Notes: generated from the sequence alone by a model not told the origin. Numbered from the stretch's first letter, positions 1-8,221 are shown. The stretch: 64,000 nt of DNA from Pseudomonas fluorescens (GCA_902825215.1 LR782234.1:1302001-1366000), one strand, 5' to 3'. A program made the numbers and translations.

Positions 1-143
1 AATAGGCTGCGTTCAATCGCCGTGTTTCCCATCCGGGTGGCGAACGATTGATGTTACGTGCCCAAGTCAGCATCCTTCCGCGAGTCTGAATATCTAATAT
101 CCAGCCGTTCAACGTAGAATTCGCGCCCCGTCCTCTGCGACCA

Positions 144-182
144 ACCCAGCTATATGAGCGTCGCTTTCGCCGAAAGCTGGGT
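144..182. repeat. 8-bp inverted repeat in the left intergenic stretch
   Basis: ACCCAGCT at 144-151 is matched by AGCTGGGT at 175-182, able to form a hairpin with a 23-base loop. It lies before the first gene. No T-run follows, so a terminator role is only a guess. Nothing else is recognisable in 1-227. Confidence 0.3.
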
Positions 183-227
183 AAAATTCGCAATCAGGAA
201 TGTGCTTGATGCTTTTAGGATTTCGCA

Positions 228-593
228 ATGAGTAGGGCACGGCTGGATATCGCCCAAGAAGGGAAGTTGTGGGAGATGGCGCTCGAGCATTTAGGTTCAG
301 ACGGCCTGCTTCAAGCGGTCATAGATATGTGGAGCCGTTGCGCCCCTCCGCCCAGACCACTCGTTGAGCATCTGTCCGCCAATGAGGTCAATGAGGAAGT
401 CTTGAATATCCTTAGAGTTGCCCAGCAGAGGGTGGGTGCTGTCGTACCAGGTCGAACGCCGGATGCAGGCACAGTCACGCTGTATGCTCGTCACGCTAGC
501 AACTTAGCTGATGGGCTCATTACCCTCCTGCCAAAGGTGCAGCTTTCGCGAGCCTTGCGCGGCTCTTGTATTGAAATCGAACTGGGGATTTGA
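228..593 (+). CDS. Hypothetical protein, 121 aa
   Basis: Not recognised. A 121-residue, probably soluble protein with no signal peptide or membrane segment; the predicted secondary structure is mostly helical. The ATG is preceded by TAGGA at a suitable distance, which supports the start. It is followed after about 85 bases by another short unknown gene on the same strand, so the two may be co-transcribed. It belongs to the low-GC island section. No catalytic motif was seen and no function is proposed. Confidence 0.55.
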   Translation: MSRARLDIAQEGKLWEMALEHLGSDGLLQAVIDMWSRCAPPPRPLVEHLSANEVNEEVLNILRVAQQRVGAVVPGRTPDAGTVTLYARHASNLADGLITLLPKVQLSRALRGSCIEIELGI

Positions 594-679
594 CGTCTAG
601 GCAGGTTCCCCTACGATACCGGTCGGCAACAACCCTAGTGGAATTTGTCGAGATAATTAGCACCCCTTTGAGATCTTCC

Positions 680-1012
680 ATGAGCTCTGATTTAACTGAA
701 GAAGAAATGCGTCGTGCATTGTTTGGTTCGACTGAGCCAGAAGAGGTTCCTGCGCCTCCGACGCCACAGCCTGCGCCAGAGGTTGTTTTTACCAAGCCGG
801 TATCAACTCCTCCGCCTAAGAAGAAAGCGGCGAAATCATTCACGCCTAGGCTGAGGGTTACGCTTCGGGTTGGAAATGAATTCGAGGGGAAGATGCACGA
901 GTTGATCCACGAGGCCGACACGCTGAGTTCGTTGCTTGCTGAGCAAGATGCTGTGAAGGCTGCTAGGAAGAAGTACAAGTACGTGGAAGTGGTCTCAATC
1001 AAATCGATGTAG
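680..1012 (+). CDS. Hypothetical protein, 110 aa, proline-rich linker
   Basis: Not recognised. The ATG at 680 is preferred over an upstream TTG because the protein reads well from MSSDLTEEEM; no strong ribosome site is visible. Residues 1-15 are acidic, 16-45 form a Pro/Thr/Lys-rich linker (PAPPTPQPAPE, then PPPKKKAAK), and the last 65 residues form a compact charged domain ending in a lysine-rich helix and a beta strand (YKYVEVVSIKSM). The layout suggests a short acidic tail tethered to a small domain that could bind nucleic acid or a partner protein; that is inference only. Confidence 0.5.
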   Translation: MSSDLTEEEMRRALFGSTEPEEVPAPPTPQPAPEVVFTKPVSTPPPKKKAAKSFTPRLRVTLRVGNEFEGKMHELIHEADTLSSLLAEQDAVKAARKKYKYVEVVSIKSM

Positions 1013-1013
1013 G

Positions 1014-1084
1014 TGAAACGCCTGCTACGAAGCCGCCCCTGAGCAGGGCGCCGAGCCTTTCGATTCTGCATAGGAGGCGTTTCA
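1014..1084 (+). terminator. Long inverted repeat downstream of the 110-aa gene
   Basis: TGAAACGCCT at 1014-1023 pairs perfectly with AGGCGTTTCA at 1075-1084, and the loop holds a second hairpin (CGCCC/GGGCG). AATTTCT follows. It starts two bases after the upstream stop codon and could terminate transcription or protect the 3' end. The T-run is poor, so termination is inferred. Confidence 0.4.
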
Positions 1085-1193
1085 AATTTCTATTATGAGA
1101 CCCTGATGTCAGAAGTAGACCATTAAGCCAAACGGGCGGAATGCGAAAGATGTTTCGATAGAAGACTGCTCACGCCTAGCCCATGAACGCTCA

Positions 1194-2156
1194 TCAACTA
1201 TTGATAGAGTCCCAGAACCTGAAGTTCATCTTCTCTTCCATGTTCTGGATACCCTGCGCAACCTTGACCAGCGACTCATGCGGAAGATTTCCTACCCGAG
1301 CTTGGGCCTGTGCCTTAGCCAAGAGCTCTTTTCGCTGTTTGTCGCGATAGCGGTTCAGCTTCAGACCAGCTATCAGCGTATGAGCTTGCATAGCGAGCAT
1401 TTCCTTATACTCCTGAAAGAACGGGAGAAAAGGGCGCACCGTTTCAGTTATGTCCTGGCACACCTCGCCTTTATCTGCGAGTTTGTCGAAATGACACGGA
1501 TTGACCAAAATTCCTTGGGGGACTTTGATGCATCGAACCTTGCTGTCCCGGTAGACCTTGCTGACTAATTCCGAGCAGTAGGAGAATTTAATGCCGGCCC
1601 CATTGGTAGGTCTGATGCTGTATGGCTGCTGGAGATAGTATGCACAGCGCGTAAGCATGCGATCTCTATCATCTTCAGTCACCGCGTTGAACCGGATGAT
1701 CCGCCAGTTATCCTCGACGTCACTCAGCACTTCTGCAATCGTGCGGTGCTTGACGCCGACACCTGGATTGGCATCGATGCAAACGAAGTCTGCGTGCACC
1801 ATAGCCACATGGCTAGCTCTTGCTTTTGAATAAAAAGGGATCTGGGCTGCCACTAACGCCTTGGATCGAAACTTCTTGCCGGTGACAAGAATGACGTCCC
1901 CGCTCTGGAGAATGCCGCTGAACTCGCTCATTTTGGAGAAGTATTCATTCTCTTGACGCCTGATCATCGCTCGGTATACCGGAAACTGGTGCTCCGGTAT
2001 GCCGCTGATCCGGGCTGCGAGGTCTATTTCTTCATCAGGCTTGGCCGCAAATTCTTCAAATAATTTTGCAGCGTTTTCCTCGTTGGCCATGAGCTTAAAA
2101 ACATCTGCACGGGCTAGGTTGCGAATCTCTTCCGCAACTTCTTCTAAATTTTTCAC
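1194..2156 (-). CDS. YiiX/YebB-like permuted NlpC/P60 (papain-like) protein
   Basis: A 320-residue protein starting at GTG, with AAGGAAG just upstream. Residues 82-205 carry the hallmarks of the circularly permuted NlpC/P60 family (YiiX/YebB type): GDVILVTG near 86-93, a candidate catalytic His116 in SHVAMVHADF, and a candidate catalytic Cys194 in YCSELVSKVY. Family members are thiol hydrolases or acyltransferases acting on peptide, amide or lipid bonds. The first 80 residues are helical and the last 100 form a charged helical tail; neither is recognised. There is no signal peptide, so it probably acts in the cytoplasm rather than on the cell wall. It stands alone between gene-poor stretches. 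The substrate is unknown. Confidence 0.65.
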   Translation of the reverse strand: MKNLEEVAEEIRNLARADVFKLMANEENAAKLFEEFAAKPDEEIDLAARISGIPEHQFPVYRAMIRRQENEYFSKMSEFSGILQSGDVILVTGKKFRSKALVAAQIPFYSKARASHVAMVHADFVCIDANPGVGVKHRTIAEVLSDVEDNWRIIRFNAVTEDDRDRMLTRCAYYLQQPYSIRPTNGAGIKFSYCSELVSKVYRDSKVRCIKVPQGILVNPCHFDKLADKGEVCQDITETVRPFLPFFQEYKEMLAMQAHTLIAGLKLNRYRDKQRKELLAKAQAQARVGNLPHESLVKVAQGIQNMEEKMNFRFWDSINS

Positions 2157-2874
2157 TAAGCTTCCTTTGCCTATTTTGATGTGATGGCACTAGGCCGTCC
2201 GAGTCGTGAGAATTCCATTTCTTCGATCTGTAGTCAAAGGTTACGCATCAGGCATAGCTGTCCGGGGCGTTAGAAAATGGTTCCCGGTCTCTAAGGTCGG
2301 ATCAACCAGTAGTCCACTACTCGAATACTGCAAAAATACGAAGACTTAAAAGTGGTCGGAAAAGAGCAACGCCAAAGTTGCCAAGGCAAAGAAATGACGC
2401 CACAAATCCGCCATTTTTCAATTGTTGAGAGCGCTGTTTCAGAGGAGAAAACGGCCACACGAAGGGAGAGTGTTTCAAGTTGTTTCTGGTCTACAAGATC
2501 GTAGCCCGCGATTTAGAAGGCCTGGGCATCCATACAGGATGAAAATGGATCCAACGCAGAGTTTGCCCACAAGTTATCCACAGCTTTGTCATCTTGCAAT
2601 GTCAAAGTGACCACATTATCTTGTAGGTCATCTCGGCATCAGCACTACATGTTGTGTTTTTTGCGAGAGGCTGAGGTTTCAGTGAACGCAGCGGGTATGC
2701 GTGCAAAGTTTGGACGCCGAGCACACATACCCGCCTACCCCTGAACCAATGCAAACACTGGTGGGGCGCGCATTAGAGAAAAACCGACTTTGGATGTCAA
2801 CCATTCGCTCGGTTTTCCGCTTAAGGGTCGCTCCTGCCTACTCGATGTTCAAATAGTTACAGGAGCACCTAACC
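2157..2874. other. 718-base gene-poor stretch with a DnaA-box match
   Basis: No convincing gene is visible. A perfect TTATCCACA (DnaA-box consensus) lies at 2574-2582, but it is single and has no AT-rich array around it, so an origin is not supported. A strong hairpin lies at 2691-2734 (listed separately). The remainder is island-type sequence of mixed composition. The last 60 bases hold the ribosome site of the next gene. Confidence 0.4.
2691..2734. repeat. 14-bp inverted repeat, strong hairpin
   Basis: GCGGGTATGCGTGC (2691-2704) and GCACACATACCCGC (2721-2734) pair over 13 of 14 positions around a 16-base loop. The flanks (CTGAGGTTTCAG before, CCCCTGAACC after) may extend the structure. It lies 140 bases before a small-gene cassette and could be a leader RNA, an operator or a recombination site; no choice can be made from sequence. 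Confidence 0.4.
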
Positions 2875-3129
2875 GTGCCTAAAAATACCAAACAAACCTC
2901 GACTCCTGTGGCCAGCTTGGCCTCAAAAATCCTGCGTAGCGACAGCTCCTCGGCCATTCAGAAAGAACTGGCAGGTTCGGCTATGGCTCAATCTTCGACC
3001 GGCAAGCAAACGGGTGCCGACATGGAGACCAAGGCCAGTCACGTCCTCGACAGCAACAAGTACAACGCCACTACCAAGACCCTCGCGGCCTCGGTACTCG
3101 CCCAATCGAACAAAGAACGGGGTAAGTAA
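2875..3129 (+). CDS. Small protein with an internal duplication, 84 aa
   Basis: Not recognised by name. It starts at GTG with CAGGAG eight bases upstream. The protein shows an internal repeat of about 27 residues: ASKILRSDSSSAIQKELAGS followed by AMAQS, and again ASHVLDSNKYNATTKTLAAS followed by VLAQS. Each unit would make a short helical hairpin rich in Ser, Ala and Thr. There are no membrane segments or cysteines. It is followed two bases later by the next gene, so the two are almost certainly co-translated. Confidence 0.65.
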   Translation: MPKNTKQTSTPVASLASKILRSDSSSAIQKELAGSAMAQSSTGKQTGADMETKASHVLDSNKYNATTKTLAASVLAQSNKERGK

Positions 3130-3131
3130 AA

Positions 3132-3338
3132 ATGGCTCAGTATTTCGTCAACCGCAACGCACAGACCAACGGTGATCACGAGGTGCATACCAGTACGTGC
3201 ATCTATTTGCCGGCAGTCCACAACCGTCTTGATCTTGGCTACCACACCACCTGTGCGACTGCTGTTCGCCAAGCTCGCAACACCTACCGGCAATCGAACG
3301 GTTGCCGGACGTGTTCTTCGGTGTGCCACACCCAATAA
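3132..3338 (+). CDS. Small Cys/His-rich protein, 68 aa
   Basis: Not recognised. The ATG follows the previous stop codon by two bases. The 68 residues carry five cysteines and several histidines: HEVHTSTC near 17-24, a Cys near 42, and the C-terminal cluster CRTCSSVCHTQ. The clustering suggests a small zinc-binding fold. It is the second gene of a three-gene cassette of tiny proteins (2875-3730). It may bind nucleic acid or act as an accessory to its neighbour; this is inference. Confidence 0.65.
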   Translation: MAQYFVNRNAQTNGDHEVHTSTCIYLPAVHNRLDLGYHTTCATAVRQARNTYRQSNGCRTCSSVCHTQ

Positions 3339-3433
3339 ACAGAGGCCGGACGTTAGGTCTCTGATAGGGAGCCAGCCGCATAATTGGGCTGGCTCCCATT
3401 TAGTTGGTGATGAGGTTTCCAGGAGTTTGAGTG

Positions 3434-3730
3434 ATGAGCTATTTGGTTTACTGCACTTTTGATCTAAAAAACGCGTCTTCCAAGGATTATGAAAATGCGT
3501 ATGCGGATCTTCAACGCATTGGCCTAGCGAAAGTGGTCAAGGGAGACGACGGGCAGCATGTGGTCATTCCTACTACCTCTACGATGGGATTCTTTAACGG
3601 CACCAGCGTGGCGGCTGTACGGAACGATGTCCGTAACGCGGTACAAGCTGCCTTTCGAGCACGACTTTTCAAATCTGAGATCTTCGTTGTTGTCGGCGGT
3701 GATTGGGCTTGGGGCGCAGTGACGACCTAG
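3434..3730 (+). CDS. Small protein with possible Cas2/VapD-like fold, 98 aa
   Basis: The start is taken as the second codon of GTGATG, with AGGAG upstream. Predicted order is strand (MSYLVYCTFDL), helix (SSKDYENAYADLQRIGL), two strands around VVIPTTSTMGFF, a long helix (VAAVRNDVRNAVQAAFRA) and a final strand (SEIFVVVGG). This beta-alpha-beta-beta-alpha-beta layout is that of ferredoxin-like proteins such as Cas2 and the RNase toxin VapD. No cas genes or CRISPR are nearby. The assignment rests on pattern alone. It is the third member of the small-gene cassette upstream of the HEPN gene. Confidence 0.5.
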   Translation: MSYLVYCTFDLKNASSKDYENAYADLQRIGLAKVVKGDDGQHVVIPTTSTMGFFNGTSVAAVRNDVRNAVQAAFRARLFKSEIFVVVGGDWAWGAVTT

Positions 3731-3792
3731 ATACTCTGGATTTCCATTAAGTGGCCTCAGTTGTAACGCCCATTTCAAAGAAGGCGTTTTTT

Positions 3793-5331
3793 ATGTTGAG
3801 CAAATTCGCGGAACTCTCATCACACCTCAACTCCCTGGTGGATGCTGACCCCAAGCTTGCGATACAAGAAGCTCGTGACCTCGTTCTAGATGGGCGAGAT
3901 CGTTTGAATATGATGTCCCTGCGCGCGGCCACTTTGGTCAATGCGGGCGCCTCGCTTGGTCGTAAAGATCCAATTGATGAGGGGCTTGAGCTATACCGCG
4001 AGCTTCACGACCTGTATCCCACGGCCGATATGACTTACAACTTAGCAAACGGGCTTGTGGAAGCAGCAAACTGTGGAAGTGCTGGTTCGGAATGGTTAGA
4101 TCATCAGGAGCAGACTCGAGCCAACAGAGCTGAGGCTCGACGATGCTATTGGAGGGTGGTTCAAGACGTAGATGCCGATATGGAGTTACGTACGCAGGCT
4201 TGGACGAACCTCGCTAATTTGTTCGAAAAAACCTACCGGCTTTCTGAAGCCCATGACGCACGTCTTTCAGCGCTGAAGGTCGATCCAACGAACGGCGTCG
4301 CCGCTTTTTGCGCGGCACTGAGTCTGATGTGGCTTTTTCAACGAGGCGGCTGCTCGGAGTTGACCCGCATGGAGGCCGTGATGCTAGCCAGGCAGGCACT
4401 TCGAAATAAGGAGCGAATAGTCCAGTACGCTGGTGTAAACGTCGCAGCGAAGGTCGAAGCGCTCGCCAGCGAATTAAGCGATCCGCCTTTGAGGTCTAAT
4501 CACACCAATCCTTTCATCAGATGGGTTGAAGAGGAACGCCTCACGCTTGCCCCTGCTGTAGAGCTTGTCGACCCATCCTTGGGCAAGCTCGATTGGCTTA
4601 CCCTTCCAGGTATTCTTGAGCGTGAACCAGAGGTGGGCAGCAGACCGCCCCCGTTGTTTGCCATGTTCAATATGCTGAAGAGCGATTTTATCCTCGCACG
4701 GGATTTGGCATGGCGTGCAAGAGATGAAAGCGTTTGGCCGAGAACAGGTCAGTATGCGGACACGCTCGACTACGCAATGTACGGCCCTGATACCTCGGCA
4801 CTTATATTGGCGCATCGAACAGCCCTCGACCTACTCGACAAGGTAGCCGTAACGGCAAACCACTATTTCGAGCTAGGAGTCGCTCCAAACAAGGTCGGTT
4901 TCGGGAGGCTATGGAGAGATTCCGCAGACAAGAAAACAGGCTCTCCGCTCACAAAAAAAGTACAAGGGCTGATTCGTTCAGGTGTACACGCACTCTATGG
5001 ATTGGCCGAGCTGGCAGAAGATTATGACGGCATAGATGGAATCCTCCGCTCACAGAAAGAATTGCGCAATTCTGGCACGCACAGATTCGTAGTGCTTCAT
5101 GACCTTGGCGATCCTTCCCAAGCGAGGCAAGCTCCTGAAATCGAGCATCTCAACCACTCAGGTTTTATTACCGAAACCCTGAGTGCCCTCCGGGTTGCAA
5201 GGTCTGCAATTCAAATGCTCGCGCTTGCAATATCTCAGCGCGAGGAAATTTTGAGTAAGCAGACAGATGGGATTATCGGAACTATGATCGTGCCTGACCA
5301 CCATTGGATTCGCGGCGAAGATGAGCTTTGA
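3793..5331 (+). CDS. TPR protein with LA2681-like HEPN RNase domain
   Basis: A 512-residue protein from the ATG at 3793, chosen over the GTG at 3751 because GAAGG lies at good spacing before it. The N-terminal half consists of helical, tetratricopeptide-like repeats. The C-terminal part holds the motif RNSGTH followed by RFVVLHDLGD, with Arg425 and His430 as the Rx4-6H pair typical of HEPN ribonucleases and the RNxGxHRFxxLHD context of the LA2681 HEPN family. HEPN proteins of this sort are metal-independent RNases, often serving as defence or abortive-infection effectors. It stands downstream of three tiny genes, which could be partners or antitoxins, and is probably a sensor (TPR) plus effector (HEPN) protein. 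The RNase activity is inferred. Confidence 0.65.
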   Translation: MLSKFAELSSHLNSLVDADPKLAIQEARDLVLDGRDRLNMMSLRAATLVNAGASLGRKDPIDEGLELYRELHDLYPTADMTYNLANGLVEAANCGSAGSEWLDHQEQTRANRAEARRCYWRVVQDVDADMELRTQAWTNLANLFEKTYRLSEAHDARLSALKVDPTNGVAAFCAALSLMWLFQRGGCSELTRMEAVMLARQALRNKERIVQYAGVNVAAKVEALASELSDPPLRSNHTNPFIRWVEEERLTLAPAVELVDPSLGKLDWLTLPGILEREPEVGSRPPPLFAMFNMLKSDFILARDLAWRARDESVWPRTGQYADTLDYAMYGPDTSALILAHRTALDLLDKVAVTANHYFELGVAPNKVGFGRLWRDSADKKTGSPLTKKVQGLIRSGVHALYGLAELAEDYDGIDGILRSQKELRNSGTHRFVVLHDLGDPSQARQAPEIEHLNHSGFITETLSALRVARSAIQMLALAISQREEILSKQTDGIIGTMIVPDHHWIRGEDEL

Positions 5332-5466
5332 TTCCCTGCCGCTGACCAGTCAGCACATGCAACTCAGTTAGTGCTTAACTCGAGCCCACTCACCGGGTAG
5401 CTGGTGTATTTTGCAAGGTTGGTGCTTGCTAGCAGGATGCCCATTATTCTTAACAAGGACTTATAA

Positions 5467-5970
5467 GTGAACGCCATCCAGAACGCCCTCAAGATCGCCG
5501 CACAAAAACAGATCGAATATCGGAATCAAGCCAACATTGCATCAAGGGATGCGCTGCTCGTTTGGGAAGCACAACTGAGCGGTTTGATGGAAAACATCGA
5601 AGAATGGATACAGCCGCTGTATGACCTTGATGGTTTCATTGCTGAGGCGAAAAAATGCTCGTACCTCGCTACTGACAGCAGTGGCCGAGATGCGGAGCGA
5701 GAAGGTACCTCACTACGTCTCTGGTTCGCCGATACATCTCTGCTGATCTCCCCGCAACATATCAAGGTAGATAGCAACCTATCTACTGCGACAGGCTCTG
5801 TTGAGGTGTATGGAGAAGGAATGGTGGCGCCGTACGAGATAACCTATATCAATGGGCATTTTGATTCGATCAGAAGGCAGGGCAATAACCTTTCGTTTGG
5901 TGAACTCACGTTCAACCAGATCCTGGCGGCTGAAGTCCCAGGGCTGAAGCCTACGATTCTAGAGGCCTGA
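5467..5970 (+). CDS. Hypothetical protein, 167 aa
   Basis: Not recognised. It starts at GTG with AAGGAC upstream. Residues 1-60 look helical and amphipathic (QNALKIAAQKQIEYRNQ, then a Trp-containing helix); residues 75-150 look like an antiparallel beta domain with alternating hydrophobic residues (LRLWFADTSLLISP, GSVEVYGEGMVAPYEITYI). There is no signal peptide. It lies 135 bases after the HEPN gene on the same strand and is followed by an inverted repeat, so it may end that transcription unit. Confidence 0.6.
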   Translation: MNAIQNALKIAAQKQIEYRNQANIASRDALLVWEAQLSGLMENIEEWIQPLYDLDGFIAEAKKCSYLATDSSGRDAEREGTSLRLWFADTSLLISPQHIKVDSNLSTATGSVEVYGEGMVAPYEITYINGHFDSIRRQGNNLSFGELTFNQILAAEVPGLKPTILEA

Positions 5971-5979
5971 TGGAGGAGA

Positions 5980-6012
5980 AGGGTTGTTGCCAAGAAAACT
6001 GATGACAACCCT
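5980..6012 (+). terminator. Inverted repeat after the 167-aa gene
   Basis: AGGGTTGT (5980-5987) and ACAACCCT (6005-6012) form a perfect 8-bp stem ten bases after the stop codon. CTCTCAG follows rather than a T-run, so this may be a weak or Rho-assisted terminator. Confidence 0.35.
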
Positions 6013-6108
6013 CTCAGCAGCACTTTCTCGGGCAATCCCGAGTTTTGCGTTGGCAGTAAAACCTTCCCCGACAAGATGCCGCCGACCGCGTAGTGCGGTC
6101 GTCCGCCA

Positions 6109-6294
6109 TCATATGGTTACTAAGACCTGATCGCCGGCATATGCCGGCTCCTGGTGCTGGACGTAGATCAACTGGGGCGGTCGATCAACGTCGGATTTCG
6201 GCTGATCACCAGCCTGCAGCAGTGCAACGATGTAGGCGCTCAAAACCGCGACGACCACATCCCGCAAGATTGTTGTTAAAGCAGTTTTACTCAT
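6109..6294 (-). CDS. Small single-pass membrane protein, 61 aa
   Basis: A 61-residue protein with a very strong ribosome site (GGAGGGGG about six bases before the ATG). Residues 8-28 (ILRDVVVAVLSAYIVALLQ) form one hydrophobic helix; the remainder is a soluble tail with Pro-Pro and many Gln residues. It resembles small inner-membrane proteins that lie next to toxin or phage-defence genes, but no family was recognised. It lies on the same strand as, and about 160 bases after, the 470-residue unknown gene, and could be the third member of that unit. Confidence 0.55.
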   Translation of the reverse strand: MSKTALTTILRDVVVAVLSAYIVALLQAGDQPKSDVDRPPQLIYVQHQEPAYAGDQVLVTI

Positions 6295-6455
6295 TGGTTG
6301 CCCCCTCCTTTTTCAGGGCAACCGTATTTAACCAGCAGCGTTTCGACAGAACTGGCAGGGTTTCCGATTTGTTTTTTTCTTCCTCGGAAGTTGAGCAGTC
6401 TGGCGATCTGACGGGCGTGAACAGTGCTGAATACGCAGTCCGTCTAGAGCCAAGG

Positions 6456-7868
6456 CTACGTTACTGTGATGGGTACTGCGGCTTGGCCCTGCAGAAGCGG
6501 TGCGAGCACCTCATAAATGCCCTTGGTCAGTCCTCTCCATTGCGCGAGCGAAGTGTTTCTGAGGTTCGAGCGAATGTACGTCATCCGTTCTTGGCGCCCG
6601 ACTTTCGAGCAGGCCGACTGAATTTCCAGCTTTCTCGGGTTAAGGGCATAGTGCTGCTGGCTTCTGGCCAAAATGTTCAACTGTCGTTGCTGGTACATGA
6701 TCCGAGTCAGAGGCACCAACTCGCCGTGCTCAACCTCTCGTCCGCTGACCAGATCATAATCTTTGACGTCGGGTACTCTGACGTCATGTTTCTCATGAGT
6801 GCAGTAGCTCCATGTCATGCCGAGAACACACAGGTTCAGCAGTGCTTCTTTGGAGTCATAGTGCTCGACAGAATCTCGCTTCTCCCAAAGCAGGATCCAC
6901 TCGGCCTGCTTGTAGAAGCGATCTACGTGCTTTGGTTTGAGACCTCTCCAGGTCTGTTCTCCGGCATAGCTGTCAACACAGAACGTCCTTGTTAGCCACT
7001 GCGTGAAGTTCCCTCTAGTCCCGTTGGCAGGGATTTTCGCGTGGTCAGAGCGCCTCAAGCTCATGACCAGTCGCAGAAGGCTTTGGGTTGCGATCCCTTC
7101 GAAACGCTCTAGCTCCAGAAACTCCCAGTGTGAACGGTTCACCAGAGTGGCCAGCATTAGCTTGGCCGCTAGGGAGTCTTTTTTCTGAGTAATCGACCTT
7201 GAGAGTATCGGGCTCAGAGCTTGGCTGGATAGCTCTGTGACGCGCTTATGCAGCCTGGTGATCACGGCTTGAAGACCTGATTCTGGGACGCCAGGTTGAG
7301 GCTTGATCATCAGACGTGAGCGGAACTTCCAGGCTAGATCAACTCGGCCAAAGGTTTCGTATAGGGCCAAGTCGGGCATGGCACACAACAGGGGGATACA
7401 CGACGTCAGAAGATCCCCATAGACCTCTTGTTCGTCCGAGCGAAGCTGCTTATAGAGCTCGTCAAGGAAACGCTTCTTGGCTGTGGTCAGCTTTTCGATT
7501 TGTTTTCCAGCCTTGCGCAGATGCTGTGGGATAGCCCTGCCTGATGGCTTTTTTAGCTCATCCAGCAGTATCGCGCCAAGTCCGCCTATCATGCTGGACT
7601 GATTTACGGAGTGCGCAAGCGCATTTTCAGGTGCTCCAAGCAGGAGCTGGCTAGACCACTGTTTATGCTCGGCATACATGATCGTGCAAAGCTCCATGTA
7701 CCGTCCGACCTCATCGTCGTGGGTGGAGCGTTCTTCCGGGGTCATGCCATCAAGCCAGCCTTGATACGTTTGCTTGTCGAGCCCCAGAATTTCTTGGATG
7801 CTTTGGAGAGCTCGGTCTTTACGAGCCAAAAAACCTTGGGCAAGCCTGTCTTGTCCTTTGTCGTTCAT
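6456..7868 (-). CDS. Hypothetical protein, 470 aa
   Basis: Not recognised. The start at 7868 is chosen over 7880 because GGAAG lies six bases before it. It is a largely helical, charged, soluble protein with several Trp and His residues, and no P-loop, membrane segment or signal peptide. The central region holds a likely helical bundle (RLHKRVTELSSQALSPILS, then KLMLATLVNRSHWEFLELE). The C-terminal 120 residues contain CTHEKHDVRVPDV and an Arg-rich segment. It is preceded by an 88-residue gene with a short gap, so the two are probably co-expressed. No function is proposed. Confidence 0.6.
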   Translation of the reverse strand: MNDKGQDRLAQGFLARKDRALQSIQEILGLDKQTYQGWLDGMTPEERSTHDDEVGRYMELCTIMYAEHKQWSSQLLLGAPENALAHSVNQSSMIGGLGAILLDELKKPSGRAIPQHLRKAGKQIEKLTTAKKRFLDELYKQLRSDEQEVYGDLLTSCIPLLCAMPDLALYETFGRVDLAWKFRSRLMIKPQPGVPESGLQAVITRLHKRVTELSSQALSPILSRSITQKKDSLAAKLMLATLVNRSHWEFLELERFEGIATQSLLRLVMSLRRSDHAKIPANGTRGNFTQWLTRTFCVDSYAGEQTWRGLKPKHVDRFYKQAEWILLWEKRDSVEHYDSKEALLNLCVLGMTWSYCTHEKHDVRVPDVKDYDLVSGREVEHGELVPLTRIMYQQRQLNILARSQQHYALNPRKLEIQSACSKVGRQERMTYIRSNLRNTSLAQWRGLTKGIYEVLAPLLQGQAAVPITVT

Positions 7869-7886
7869 TATTTCTTCCATTTCTGA

Positions 7887-8153
7887 TTACCGAACAGGGA
7901 CGTCGGCAGGTTGATCTTCGAGGATTGCCCGAGTGCGCTTGCCCAGCTCTTGGCCGAGTACGCCCACAGTGTACTCGTCCACTGTGATGGCTTGGCGCAT
8001 GGCGTCACGGAAGCAGGTGCCTGGTATCACGTCCTGGATAGCTCTGGCGAGAGCGTTCAGGTAGCCAGGCTCGGAGAAGTTCTCGCGGGCTTGCTGCAGG
8101 TGGTACGAGTCTTTAAGGGCAGACCAGCCAGTGGAGGCGGATTTACTTATCAT
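7887..8153 (-). CDS. Hypothetical protein, 88 aa, partner of the 470-aa gene
   Basis: Not recognised. The ATG has GAGG seven bases upstream. The short helical protein carries a FREDAM-like stretch (CFRDAMRQAITVDEYTVGVLGQELGKRTRAIL) that may form a small helical domain. It stands 18 bases ahead of the 470-residue gene and is the first gene of the minus-strand unit. A 12-bp perfect palindrome lies about 60 bases upstream in the likely promoter region. A regulator or antitoxin role is possible but unsupported. Confidence 0.55.
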   Translation of the reverse strand: MISKSASTGWSALKDSYHLQQARENFSEPGYLNALARAIQDVIPGTCFRDAMRQAITVDEYTVGVLGQELGKRTRAILEDQPADVPVR

Positions 8154-8209
8154 GTAGAACCTCAGAGTATGGGTGGATTGATGCTGCCCTGAGATGTTCG
8201 GCGATCACG

Positions 8210-8221
8210 CGATAATTATCG
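8210..8221. promoter_or_regulatory. Perfect 12-bp palindrome, possible operator
   Basis: CGATAATTATCG is a perfect AT-centred palindrome located 57 bases upstream of the first codon of the 88-residue gene. Its size and place fit a dimeric repressor site for the minus-strand unit 8153-6456, but no regulator can be named. Confidence 0.3.

Noticed and set aside
2574..2582. Replication origin suggested by a perfect DnaA box
   Set aside because: Only one box, no AT-rich unwinding region, no iterons and no rep gene nearby.
2422..2610. A 62-codon open frame in the gene-poor stretch
   Set aside because: It has no convincing ribosome site, and the translation looks like random arginine/proline-rich sequence.
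6093..6995. A 300-codon plus-strand frame over the membrane-protein and 470-residue genes
   Set aside because: Antisense to two better-supported minus-strand genes, with no ribosome site.
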